The translations under genes were made by a program, and so were the position numbers. Source: Myxococcales bacterium (GTDB lineage Bacteria > Myxococcota_A > Bradymonadia > UBA7976 > UBA1532). From it: a stretch of DNA of 64,000 bases. Shown here piece by piece: positions 36,996 to 47,291 of the stretch (position 1 is the stretch's first letter; each line of letters begins with the position of its first letter). A model generated the notes under the pieces. It ran no database searches and was not told where the DNA came from. It saw only the letters and a program-made list of their open reading frames with translations. Where the stretch lies: contig JACKDN010000036.1 of NCBI GenBank assembly GCA_020633465.1, positions 1-64,000 on the forward strand. The letters are read 5' to 3'.

Positions 36996-37006
36996 ACCGC
37001 GAGCCG

Positions 37007-38143
37007 ATGCCGAATCCCCTGTCCCACCTCGCGCGCGGATGTCTGCTGCTGGCCCTCGCCGGCTGCGCCGAAGACTCGCCGAATCGCGCCGACGCCGCCG
37101 TCGACGCCGCCCTCGATGTGGGCACCGCCGACGCGGCCTTCCCCTGCGACGGCGGGGCGGCCTGCGCCGACGACGATCCCTGCACCGTCGACCGCTGCGT
37201 CGAGGGCGACTGCGTCTGGACACGCCCCGACGCGAGCCTGGAGGTGGTGACGACGATCGACGGCCCGGTGCGCGCGGCCCACCTGCGCGGCGACCGCCTG
37301 TACGTCGCGCGCGGCGCGGCCGGCTTCGCCGCCTTCGACCTGTCGAAGCTGCCCGACGAGGACGTCGAGGAGACCTTCGCCCGCCCGCCCACCGACGACG
37401 AGGGCCCGGCGGCCGGCCTCGTCGCCGACAACGACTTCGTCTACGTCTGGGAGGGCGGCCCGCGGCTGCGCATCCACAACCGGCGTGACGGCGAGCCGGT
37501 GGGCAGCTACACCGCGCGCGACGCCGTGCAGGACTTCCTGGTGTTCGGCCGCTACGCCTACGCCGCCGTGTTCGCGAAGGGCGTCGAGGGCGTCGACCTC
37601 GAGGATCGCGCCGCCCCCCGCCGCCTGGGCCGCGGCCCCACGGCCGGCCGCGCGCTGAGCCTGGGCCGGCGCGGCAACCAGGTGATCGTCGCCGACGGCC
37701 TCGCTGGGCTGGCCCGGGTGAACGTCAGCGAGCGCGAGGCGCCGACGGCCATCGAGACGCTCTTGACCACCGAGGGCCGTGCGGTCGCGGTGAGCGTGGC
37801 GGGCGACCTCGCGGTGCTCGCCGAGCTGGGCGGCGGCCTGGGCGTCGTCGATCTGGCCCCGCGCGACGGCCCGGAGCGCCTCGCCACGCTACTGTTCGAC
37901 CAGGACGTGACCGGTGTCGCCTTCCTCGACCGCCGCACCGTCGCGGTCGCCGCGGGCGATCTGTTCGTCGTCGATCTGCTGGCGCCCACCGCCCCCACCG
38001 TCTGGTTCGCGCCCGACCTGGGCGCGCCGGTGCAGGGCGTCCACGCGCACGAGCGCCGCGCCGCCGTGGCGCAGGGCGACGCGGGCCTCACCGTCGTCCG
38101 CCTGCGCTGCCCCGAGCCCGCGATGGACGCCGGGGCCGAGTAG
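37007..38143 (+). CDS. LVIVD-type beta-propeller lipoprotein
   Basis: The 378-residue protein starts at the ATG at 37007. Its signal MPNPLSHLARGCLLLALAGC has the lipid Cys at residue 20. A short Asp/Ala linker and one disulfide repeat (CADDDPCTVDRCVEGDC) precede a propeller-like region built from LVIVD-type units (HLRGDRLYVARGAAGFAAFD, VFGRYAYAAVFAKGVEGVD, VADGLAGLARVNVSE, AVLAELGGGLGVVDLA). LVIVD proteins are choice-of-anchor surface proteins, probably binding partners rather than enzymes. The gene is divergent from the envelope operon and ends 32 bases from a convergent gene. Confidence 0.82.
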   Translation: MPNPLSHLARGCLLLALAGCAEDSPNRADAAVDAALDVGTADAAFPCDGGAACADDDPCTVDRCVEGDCVWTRPDASLEVVTTIDGPVRAAHLRGDRLYVARGAAGFAAFDLSKLPDEDVEETFARPPTDDEGPAAGLVADNDFVYVWEGGPRLRIHNRRDGEPVGSYTARDAVQDFLVFGRYAYAAVFAKGVEGVDLEDRAAPRRLGRGPTAGRALSLGRRGNQVIVADGLAGLARVNVSEREAPTAIETLLTTEGRAVAVSVAGDLAVLAELGGGLGVVDLAPRDGPERLATLLFDQDVTGVAFLDRRTVAVAAGDLFVVDLLAPTAPTVWFAPDLGAPVQGVHAHERRAAVAQGDAGLTVVRLRCPEPAMDAGAE

Positions 38144-38175
38144 GCCCGCCGGAACGTGCTCGTCCGCGGCCGCCG

Positions 38176-39150
38176 TCAGCCGCCCTCGACCGGCAGCAGG
38201 GCCACCGCGTCGTTCGGCACGTGCAGGTTGCCCAAGCGCCCGCCCAGGCTCACCCACGGCAGCCACGGCATCATCGGCGGCGGCGACGTCGCCTGCCCCG
38301 CGAACACCTGCGTCACGAGCTCGGTGTAGCCGTCCTCGATCATCGCCGCGAAGCCCGCCCCGATCGCCGCCGTGGCCAGGTGCGGCCGCCCGGTGTAGCC
38401 CGGGAAGGGGCGCAGCGCCGACCACGCCGTGCCCATCGCCGCAAAGCCCATCTCACGCGCGAAGGTGTCGGCCCCCAGGCGCCGCGCCATCCCCCCCAGC
38501 GCCGCCAGCGCGCGGTGCGGCCGCACCGGCGGGCAAGGCGGCAGCGCACGATACCGCGGGCTGACCGAGTCGGGCGCGTAGTGCAGGGCCAGCGACGTCT
38601 CGAAGAAGCCGGCGTGGAAGTCGAACAGCAGCTCCTGCCGCACCGCCGCGCGATCGGCCTCGGGCACCTGCGCGAGCACGGGATCGAAGTCCTCGAGCTG
38701 CATGAACAGCATCATGCGCAGCGCCAGGTTGAAGGGGGCCACGGCGCGCACCCCGCGGGCGGTGAGGCGGCGCACGCCCGCCTCGAGCGCCGCCGCGTGC
38801 AAGGGCGCGCCGTGGAAGGTCATCAGGGCCACGTTCGTTGCGCCCAGGTCGGCGAGGGCGTCACACGCCTCGACGACGGCGCGCCGCACCGCCCCATAGG
38901 GCACGGCGCGCGAGCCCGGCCCGGGGCACGGCTCGACGCCCAGCTCCAGATCGGGGCACAGCAGTAGGGGGTGCTCGGGCGCCACCCGCGGGTGCAACGC
39001 CCGCACGATGCCCACGCTCAGCAGGTGGTCGTTGTGCAGCGACAGATGGGGGCCATGAAACTCGACCGGGTTGATCGGCAGCCATACCGGCGCCCCGGCA
39101 GCGAGCAGGCGGCGGGCGGCGTCGTGGGGCAGGCTGAGGGGATCGATCAC
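38176..39150 (-). CDS. Creatininase-family metallohydrolase, diverged
   Basis: The 324-residue protein matches the creatininase/formamide hydrolase fold. Metal motif 1 is seen as NPVEFHGPHLSLHND (family form VGSxEQHGPHLPLxTD), and the later segments LMTFHGAPLH and FDFHAGFFETSL match NGHGGN and DxHAGxxETS. The Glu and three His positions are kept, but the usual NGHGGN has become FHGAPLH, so the substrate pocket has changed. Members act on creatinine, formamides and mycofactocin or pigment precursors. The GTG start at 39150 puts the motif at the normal distance. It is cytosolic and lies between unrelated lipoprotein genes. Confidence 0.82.
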   Translation of the reverse strand: MIDPLSLPHDAARRLLAAGAPVWLPINPVEFHGPHLSLHNDHLLSVGIVRALHPRVAPEHPLLLCPDLELGVEPCPGPGSRAVPYGAVRRAVVEACDALADLGATNVALMTFHGAPLHAAALEAGVRRLTARGVRAVAPFNLALRMMLFMQLEDFDPVLAQVPEADRAAVRQELLFDFHAGFFETSLALHYAPDSVSPRYRALPPCPPVRPHRALAALGGMARRLGADTFAREMGFAAMGTAWSALRPFPGYTGRPHLATAAIGAGFAAMIEDGYTELVTQVFAGQATSPPPMMPWLPWVSLGGRLGNLHVPNDAVALLPVEGG

Positions 39151-39253
39151 GGGCAGGCTCCGGCGAGGGCGTCGGAGGACAGAGGAGCGCGCGGCGCGCC
39201 CCGGGTCAACCACGGCGCGGGCCGACGACGATGGTGCGAGGCCGGCGCGGGCG

Positions 39254-39259
39254 TATAGT
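39254..39259 (+). promoter_or_regulatory. Candidate -10 element (TATAGT)
   Basis: TATAGT stands out in the very GC-rich leader of the Cys-rich lipoprotein gene, 46 bases before its ATG. No clear -35 box is seen 16-18 bases upstream. A ribosome site (GGGAGGAG) precedes the ATG at 39306. Confidence 0.3.
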
Positions 39260-39305
39260 GGGCCCGCGGGCGGCGCGCGCCCCGAGCGAGCGAGAGGGAG
39301 GAGCC

Positions 39306-42045
<2,740 letters not shown>

Positions 42046-42106
42046 TCCGAGCGGCGCTCCGCCTCGTAGGGTGGGGCGCCGTCTCGTCCCCTCGGAGACC
42101 CCTTCG

Positions 42107-42874
42107 ATGATGCCCCGCGCCCTCGCCTGGCTGCTGTTCGCGGCGACCCTGACCGCCTGCGGCGGCTCGACCTCGCAGACCCGCATCGCCGGGGCCACGG
42201 TCCACACCCTCGAGGTCGACTACAGCAACGTGCACGTGGTGCAGCAGGGCGACGCGGTGGTGCTGATCGACGCCGGGTACGAGGCCCTGGCCGGCGAGAC
42301 CGCCGAACGGGTCCGCGCGCTGGGCCTCGACCCGGCCGCCGTGAAGGCGATCATCCTGACCCACGGCCACGCCGACCACGCGGGCGGCGGGGCGCGCCTG
42401 CGGACCGATCTCACCGCGCAGCTGGTCGCCGGCGCGGGCGACCAGCCGATGATGGCGGCCGGGAAGAACGAGCCCCTGTGCCCGACGGGATCCATCGCCG
42501 AGGGCCGCGTCGACGAAGATCAGGCCGCCACCTACGACGGCTACGGGGCCGACGTGTGGATCGACGCGCCCACCGATCTGGCGCCCGTCGGCGGCATCCC
42601 CGGCCGCATCCTGCCCATGCCCGGCCACACCCGCGGCTCGTTGGTGGTCGTGGTCGGCGACGCCGCCTTCGTCGGCGATCTGTTCCGCGGCGCCATCGTC
42701 GGCGGCGGCGCCGAGACCCACTTCTACATGTGCGATCTGGCCGACAACCGCGCCGACATCCGCGCGCTGCTCGACGCCCACCCGAACGTGAAGACCTTCT
42801 TCACCGGCCACTTCGGCCCCGTCGACCGCGAGGATGTCGAGGAATATCTGGCCGACCAGACGCCGACGAACTGA
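42107..42874 (+). CDS. Metallo-beta-lactamase-fold lipoprotein hydrolase
   Basis: The 255-residue lipoprotein (signal MMPRALAWLLFAATLTAC, lipid Cys18) has the dinuclear zinc motif H86-G-H88-A-D90-H91 in LTHGHADHAGG. It also has the third His in PGHTRGS, the bridging Asp in GDLFRG and the last His in TGHFGP. The fold is shared by beta-lactamases, glyoxalase II, lactonases and others; the compact length and the GHTRGS spacing do not settle the substrate. As a lipoprotein it acts in the periplasm. Its stop codon is one base from that of the convergent gene, with no terminator between. Confidence 0.88.
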   Translation: MMPRALAWLLFAATLTACGGSTSQTRIAGATVHTLEVDYSNVHVVQQGDAVVLIDAGYEALAGETAERVRALGLDPAAVKAIILTHGHADHAGGGARLRTDLTAQLVAGAGDQPMMAAGKNEPLCPTGSIAEGRVDEDQAATYDGYGADVWIDAPTDLAPVGGIPGRILPMPGHTRGSLVVVVGDAAFVGDLFRGAIVGGGAETHFYMCDLADNRADIRALLDAHPNVKTFFTGHFGPVDREDVEEYLADQTPTN

Positions 42875-42875
42875 G

Positions 42876-43313
42876 TCAGCGCAGATCCTCCAGCGGCGCG
42901 TCGAAGCTGCCCACCAGCGTGTAGTCGTCGCCCTTCGCGGTGACCACCGCCTCGAAGCTGCCGGCGACGCGCGCGCCGGCCTTGGGGGCGTAGGCCTCGA
43001 GCGTCAGCGTGCCGCTCTTCAGGTCGGGAAGGCGCGCATCGCCCCGGCGGCCGATGACGTCACCGTCGCTGGCCAGATCGACGCTGGCCGGCCCGTCGAG
43101 CGCCATCGCGCCCAGGTCGACCACGACCTGCACCGGCACCTCGCGGCCGGCGGTGTACTGGATGGCCAGCTCACTGTTGGACAGGCGGGCGCGCACGCCG
43201 TCGTGGCCGAGGCCGTAGACGCGGCTGACGCTGCCGCGCAGGGCGCCCGCCTCGGCCTCGTCCTCACCGCAGCCGATGGCGAGCAGCACGAGCGCCGCGC
43301 ACAGCGCCCTCAC
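42876..43313 (-). CDS. Small beta-rich lipoprotein, function unknown
   Basis: The 145-residue protein begins at the GTG overlapping the previous gene's stop (GTGA), with signal VRALCAALVLLAIGC (lipid Cys15). The mature part is beta-rich (VSRVYGLGHDGVRARL, VPVQVVVDLGAMAL, GSFEAVVTAKGDDYTLVGSF), compatible with a lipocalin- or Ig-like small barrel. No functional residue can be named. It is last in the minus-strand series that starts with the PPC-domain lipoprotein. Confidence 0.72.
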   Translation of the reverse strand: MRALCAALVLLAIGCGEDEAEAGALRGSVSRVYGLGHDGVRARLSNSELAIQYTAGREVPVQVVVDLGAMALDGPASVDLASDGDVIGRRGDARLPDLKSGTLTLEAYAPKAGARVAGSFEAVVTAKGDDYTLVGSFDAPLEDLR

Positions 43314-44674
43314 CGCCGCCTCCGCACCGCCGTCTCGAGCTGGAACGTGAAGCGGGCGCCGCGCGGGCGGCTGCACTGGTAGATCACGCGCAGCCGCCCG
43401 TCGGCCTCGAACGCCAGATCGGGGTAGGTGCCGCACAGGCCGGCGTCGCCCTCGTCGACCACCTCGCGCGCCCAGGCGCCGTCGTCTTCGCGCCAGCCCA
43501 CGACCACCGCGTCGTCGGCGGGCGCGCAGTCGGCGGCCGTCGCCTTGGCGCAGCGGTACCACACCGCCGCCAGCCCGCCGTCGGGCGCCACGGCCAGCCG
43601 CGCGTGGCGGCCCTCGTCGAAGCCCTCGGTGGGCACGACCTCGCGCTCCCAGGCGTCCGCGTCGGCCAGATCGGCGCCCGCGGGCAGCCGCGCGATCGTC
43701 GGCCGCTTCGCCACCGGCTCGTAGTAGCTGACCCACAGGTCGCCGGTGTCCGGGTGCACCACCACGTCGGGGCCTTCCACCGTCGATCCCTCGTACAGGC
43801 GCACCTTGGCCCAGGTGCCGTCGGTCTCGCGGCGCGCCACCCAAACGCCGCGCCGGCTCTCGGACGGGTGCTCGACCGGCGTGTGCCAGGTCAGCACGGG
43901 CCGCCCGTCGAGGTCGAACGCCAGCACGCTGTAGTCGCCCGCGCCGCGCCCGAAGTCGACCACCTCGTGCTGCCAGCCGCCGGTGCGCCAGGCGAAGGCG
44001 ACGTCGGCGCGCGTCAGGTCGTCGCCCTGGATCGCGCCCGAGTGGACGTCCTTGTAGGCCACGGCCGGCCGTCCCTCGGCGTCGAAGGCCAGCGCGGGCC
44101 AGGGTCCGACGACCTCGCCGAAGTCGCTCGCGGCGTCACCCGCCGGCGCCGTCGCCGAGCTGACCGCCACGGTGTCGAGCGTCCAGTCGTCCTCGCCGCG
44201 CCGCCGCAGCAGCCCGAGATCGTTGGCGCCGCAGTACTTCTGCATGGCCAGCGGCTCGCCTGTCATCGTCGCGACGTGCGGCACGGCCTCGTCGTCGAAG
44301 GCGAGCGCCAGCCCCAGCGGCGCGCCCAGCAGCAGCACCCGGTGCGCCACCTCGGTCGACCACGCCGTGCCGTCGCGCCCGGCGTAGCGCAGCGTCCAGA
44401 ACACCTTGTCCGGCGGGCTGTCGCCCACCTCGGTGCAGGCCTCGCCCGTCTCGGGCACGGTGTCGAACCAGGCCACCCCCAGCACCCCGCCCGGCCCCGC
44501 GGCCAGGTCGGCGTGCAGGCCCGCGCCGTCGGTCGCGATGGGCGCCTCGATCGTCCAGTCGTCGGTGGGCCGCGGCGGCCGCATGGTCACCTCGGCGTCC
44601 TTGACCGGCGCCGCGTCACCGCCGCCGTCGTCGCACGCGACCAGCGCGACCGCACACCCGAGCAGGATCCGCAT
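43310..44674 (-). CDS. Beta-propeller-like lipoprotein
   Basis: The 454-residue lipoprotein (signal MRILLGCAVALVAC) starts at an ATG that shares one base with the preceding stop (TGATG). Repeating blades of the type GPWPALAFDAEGRPAVAYKD, SVLAFDLDGRPVLTWH, RLAVAPDGGLAAVWYRC and YPDLAFEADGRLRVIYQC show a propeller of six or seven units, similar to sialidase-like or exo-alpha-type folds but without catalytic Asp-box signatures that I can identify. It is likely a binding protein at the cell surface. It lies between, and is coupled to, two other lipoproteins. Confidence 0.75.
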   Translation of the reverse strand: MRILLGCAVALVACDDGGGDAAPVKDAEVTMRPPRPTDDWTIEAPIATDGAGLHADLAAGPGGVLGVAWFDTVPETGEACTEVGDSPPDKVFWTLRYAGRDGTAWSTEVAHRVLLLGAPLGLALAFDDEAVPHVATMTGEPLAMQKYCGANDLGLLRRRGEDDWTLDTVAVSSATAPAGDAASDFGEVVGPWPALAFDAEGRPAVAYKDVHSGAIQGDDLTRADVAFAWRTGGWQHEVVDFGRGAGDYSVLAFDLDGRPVLTWHTPVEHPSESRRGVWVARRETDGTWAKVRLYEGSTVEGPDVVVHPDTGDLWVSYYEPVAKRPTIARLPAGADLADADAWEREVVPTEGFDEGRHARLAVAPDGGLAAVWYRCAKATAADCAPADDAVVVGWREDDGAWAREVVDEGDAGLCGTYPDLAFEADGRLRVIYQCSRPRGARFTFQLETAVRRRR

Positions 44675-47028
44675 CACCGCGGCGCTCCGCAGCCGTCCTC
44701 GTACAGCTGACAGGGCGGCTCGCTGCACCCGTCCGCCACCTTCTCGACGCAGAACCGATAGCGCTGCTCGGCGTCGTAGTCGGCGTCGGGCAGCAGGTCG
44801 CGCACGGCCACGCCGTAGTAGTAGACGTCGTCACCGCCGCCGTGGCCCTGGAAGGCGTAGAAGCACTGGTCCTGCGCGCCCAGGCCGCCCAGCGCCCCGC
44901 TCTGCGCGGGCTGCGTGCGATCCTGCGTCAGCGGCACGAAGCCGTCGAACCACAGCTCGCCGCCGCGGTACACCTGCCACAGCTGATCGACCTCGCCGCC
45001 GTCCACCTCGTACAGGATGCGCACCATGCAGTCCTCGCCCGGGCAGGGGTGCGCGTAGACGTAGAAGTCCTGGTCCGCCTCGTAGCTGATGGCGCCCTCG
45101 ATCCAGTCGTCCGGACCGCAGCAGCCGGGCACCAGCGGCGGCGGGCCCATCCCGCCGTCGGCGCCCGCGTCGTCGGTGGGCGCGGCGTCGGTCATGGGCG
45201 CCGCGTCGGTCATCGGCGCCGCGTCCAGGTCGGGGCCCGCGTCGACCGGCGGCCTCGCGTCCACCGGCGGCGCGGCGTCCGCCACGGGCGCCGCGTCGAC
45301 GACCGGCGCGGCGTCCACCACGGGCGCCGCGTCCGGCGCGCCCTGATCGGCCGGCCCCGCGTCGGGCGCGCCCGCGTCCACCACCCCTGCGTCCTCGACC
45401 CCCGCGTCCGGCAGCCCCTTCCGCCCGCCCGCGCAGTCGTGCACCGGGGCCACGTTGCCCCGCCGCACCGCGTAGCTCAGCTGCAGCCCGATGGGGTCGT
45501 CCCGCCGGATGGTCGGCGTGTACAGGTTCGACGGCTCGTTGCGGTCCGGATCGCGGCGCACCCGCGCGCGCAGCGTATAGAACGTGTCGGGCGCCAGCCC
45601 GTCGCCGCCGAAGTCGCCGGCCACCAGGTAGATCGGCTCGTTGGTCAGGCTGGGCGCCGAGAAGCGCACCCGGTTCTCCAGCGGCGCCTCGCCTGGCACC
45701 GGCGCCCCCGTCGGCGGCGTCACGTGCTTCTCGACCAGGAACGCCCCGCAGGCCCCTTCGGGCAGGCAGGTCGACGCCCCCGCGCACCGCCGGCTGGGCA
45801 GGCACGTGTTGAACAGCCCCGTGCAGTCCCAGTTGCTGCCGCAGCCCTGCTGCAGCTCCCGGCACTCCTCGTCCGCCGCGCAGGGCGATCCCGCGTGCGC
45901 CCGCACCACCGCCACCGAGGCCTGCACCTCGGCCAGCAGCGCGCGCTGCTCGTCGGCGTCCAACCCCGCGGTGTCGAAGGCCATCTCGACCTCGAGGATG
46001 CCCCGCGCGCAGGTGCTGACCGGCAGCCGGAACCAGTCCCGGTCGCCCAGCACGCCGACCGTGCCCTGCACCTCGAACCAGCCCGACCAGTCGGCCTCGA
46101 CGCAGGGCACCGCCTCTTCGCTCAACACCGTCGCCTGCTCGGCCACGTCGTTGGGCTCGTTCAGATCCCGCTCCTCGTCCAGCGCGACGCTCAGCGTGTA
46201 CTCGACCGCCGGATCCGCCTGCCCGTCGTCGTCGTCCCGCACCTGCACCAGGTAGTCACCCGCGGCCGGCAGCACCACCGCCCGCGACAGGTCGGTGTCC
46301 TCGCGCACCCCCGCCGGGTTCGCCTGGTCGGTCAGCGTCTCGCCGCCCGGCCCCAGCACCACCACCCGCGGCGCCACCACGCCCGCCGGCATCTGCAGCC
46401 GGAAGCGCAGCACCCGCCGATCCGGCGCGGTCAGCCGGAACACGTCCACGTCGCCGCGGCACCCGATGGTGCCGGTCACCGGCGCGTCCACCGTCAGCGC
46501 CGCCGCGTCCGCCGCGGTGTCGTTCGGCTCGGCCGGATCGGGATCCGCCGCCGCCGTCACGCTCAGCGTGTAGCCGTGCCGCAGATCCTGCCCGTCGTCG
46601 CCCAGATCGCGCACCACCACGTCCACCGGCCCCGCGGGCACGCAGTGCGTGATGTCCAGCGGCGTCCCGCGCACCTCGTCGGGCCGCGGCGCGCCCAGCG
46701 GCGTCCCGTCGGCGGCCAGCACCGCGTAGGTCGGCTCGACCGGCGTGAGCGGGCTGGTGCTCTCCAGCTTCACGGTCAAGAGCCGCTGCCCCGCGCCCAC
46801 GTCGAACCGATACCAGTCCGCGTCGCCCACCGGGCACAGCGCCCCGGTCACCGCCTCGCCCGCGGTCAGCGGCACCGCGGTCGACCGATCCGTCGAGTCG
46901 TCGAAGGCGCACACCGCACCGCCGGGCAGATCGCCGTCCACCCCGCCCTGCCCGCCGTCATCGGCGTCGTCGCAGCCGAACAGCGCCAGCCCCAACAGCG
47001 CCGCGACCCGCATCCCGCGGCCCATCAT
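44674..47028 (-). CDS. Surface lipoprotein with PPC-type domains and Pro/Asp/Ala linker
   Basis: The 784-residue product starts at the ATG at 47028, with GGGGAGG five bases upstream, and its signal ends ALFGC. Three units typical of bacterial pre-peptidase C-terminal (PPC) domains follow: DADWYRFDVGAGQRLLTVKL, GDVDVFRLTAPDRRVLRFRL and GDRDWFRLPVSTC. A Cys-rich insert (CRELQQGCGSNWDCTGLFNTC) and then a long low-complexity linker of PDAAPVVDAAP-type repeats (DNA about 45160-45420) separate these from a final beta domain (DWIEGAISYEADQDFYVYAH). PPC domains usually help secretion and surface exposure. No protease domain is present, so this is a non-enzymatic surface protein. Confidence 0.78.
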   Translation of the reverse strand: MMGRGMRVAALLGLALFGCDDADDGGQGGVDGDLPGGAVCAFDDSTDRSTAVPLTAGEAVTGALCPVGDADWYRFDVGAGQRLLTVKLESTSPLTPVEPTYAVLAADGTPLGAPRPDEVRGTPLDITHCVPAGPVDVVVRDLGDDGQDLRHGYTLSVTAAADPDPAEPNDTAADAAALTVDAPVTGTIGCRGDVDVFRLTAPDRRVLRFRLQMPAGVVAPRVVVLGPGGETLTDQANPAGVREDTDLSRAVVLPAAGDYLVQVRDDDDGQADPAVEYTLSVALDEERDLNEPNDVAEQATVLSEEAVPCVEADWSGWFEVQGTVGVLGDRDWFRLPVSTCARGILEVEMAFDTAGLDADEQRALLAEVQASVAVVRAHAGSPCAADEECRELQQGCGSNWDCTGLFNTCLPSRRCAGASTCLPEGACGAFLVEKHVTPPTGAPVPGEAPLENRVRFSAPSLTNEPIYLVAGDFGGDGLAPDTFYTLRARVRRDPDRNEPSNLYTPTIRRDDPIGLQLSYAVRRGNVAPVHDCAGGRKGLPDAGVEDAGVVDAGAPDAGPADQGAPDAAPVVDAAPVVDAAPVADAAPPVDARPPVDAGPDLDAAPMTDAAPMTDAAPTDDAGADGGMGPPPLVPGCCGPDDWIEGAISYEADQDFYVYAHPCPGEDCMVRILYEVDGGEVDQLWQVYRGGELWFDGFVPLTQDRTQPAQSGALGGLGAQDQCFYAFQGHGGGDDVYYYGVAVRDLLPDADYDAEQRYRFCVEKVADGCSEPPCQLYEDGCGAPR
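45160..45420 (-). repeat. Degenerate GGCGCCGCGTC-type tandem repeat coding a PDAAPVVDAAP linker
   Basis: Some 15-base units encode DAAPV, DAAPM and DAGPD in near-tandem order. The region is purely a linker inside the PPC lipoprotein and shows small unit-to-unit differences. Such stretches change length by slippage. Confidence 0.6.
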
Positions 47029-47105
47029 CCAGGCCTCCCCCTCCGTGTTCGGCTTCGGCCGGGTCCGACACGCCCCAAACGGCAAGCTCGTCCGTCCGGG
47101 AGGAC

Positions 47106-47249
47106 GTGCCCGTGCCCGTGCCCGTGCCCGTGCCCGAACGTCTCCACCGGAGCAGAACGATCCGTAAACCACTGACTCAAAACAGCTTTCCCAGATCGAC
47201 CCTTCGACTTCCCCCCTGACCACCCGGGCACGGGCACGCGCACGGGCAC
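47106..47249. repeat. Inverted pair of hexanucleotide repeats, (GTGCCC)5 and (GGGCAC)4
   Basis: Five perfect GTGCCC units at 47106-47135 face four GGGCAC units at 47226-47249, one of them altered to GCGCAC. They lie in the 263-base gap between two minus-strand lipoprotein genes. The arms could pair into a stem of about 24 bases around a 90-base spacer that is less GC-rich than its surroundings and may hold the promoter of the PPC lipoprotein gene. This could be a terminator, an attenuator or a recombination-prone site. Confidence 0.6.
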
Positions 47250-47291
47250 GTATCGAGCGCTGCGTTCATCCAACCGTGCATGCATGCCTCC

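Noticed and set aside
47025..47285. A short minus-strand frame with HGHGHGHGH.
   Set aside because: It is a translation of the intergenic hexamer repeats and has no start or homology.
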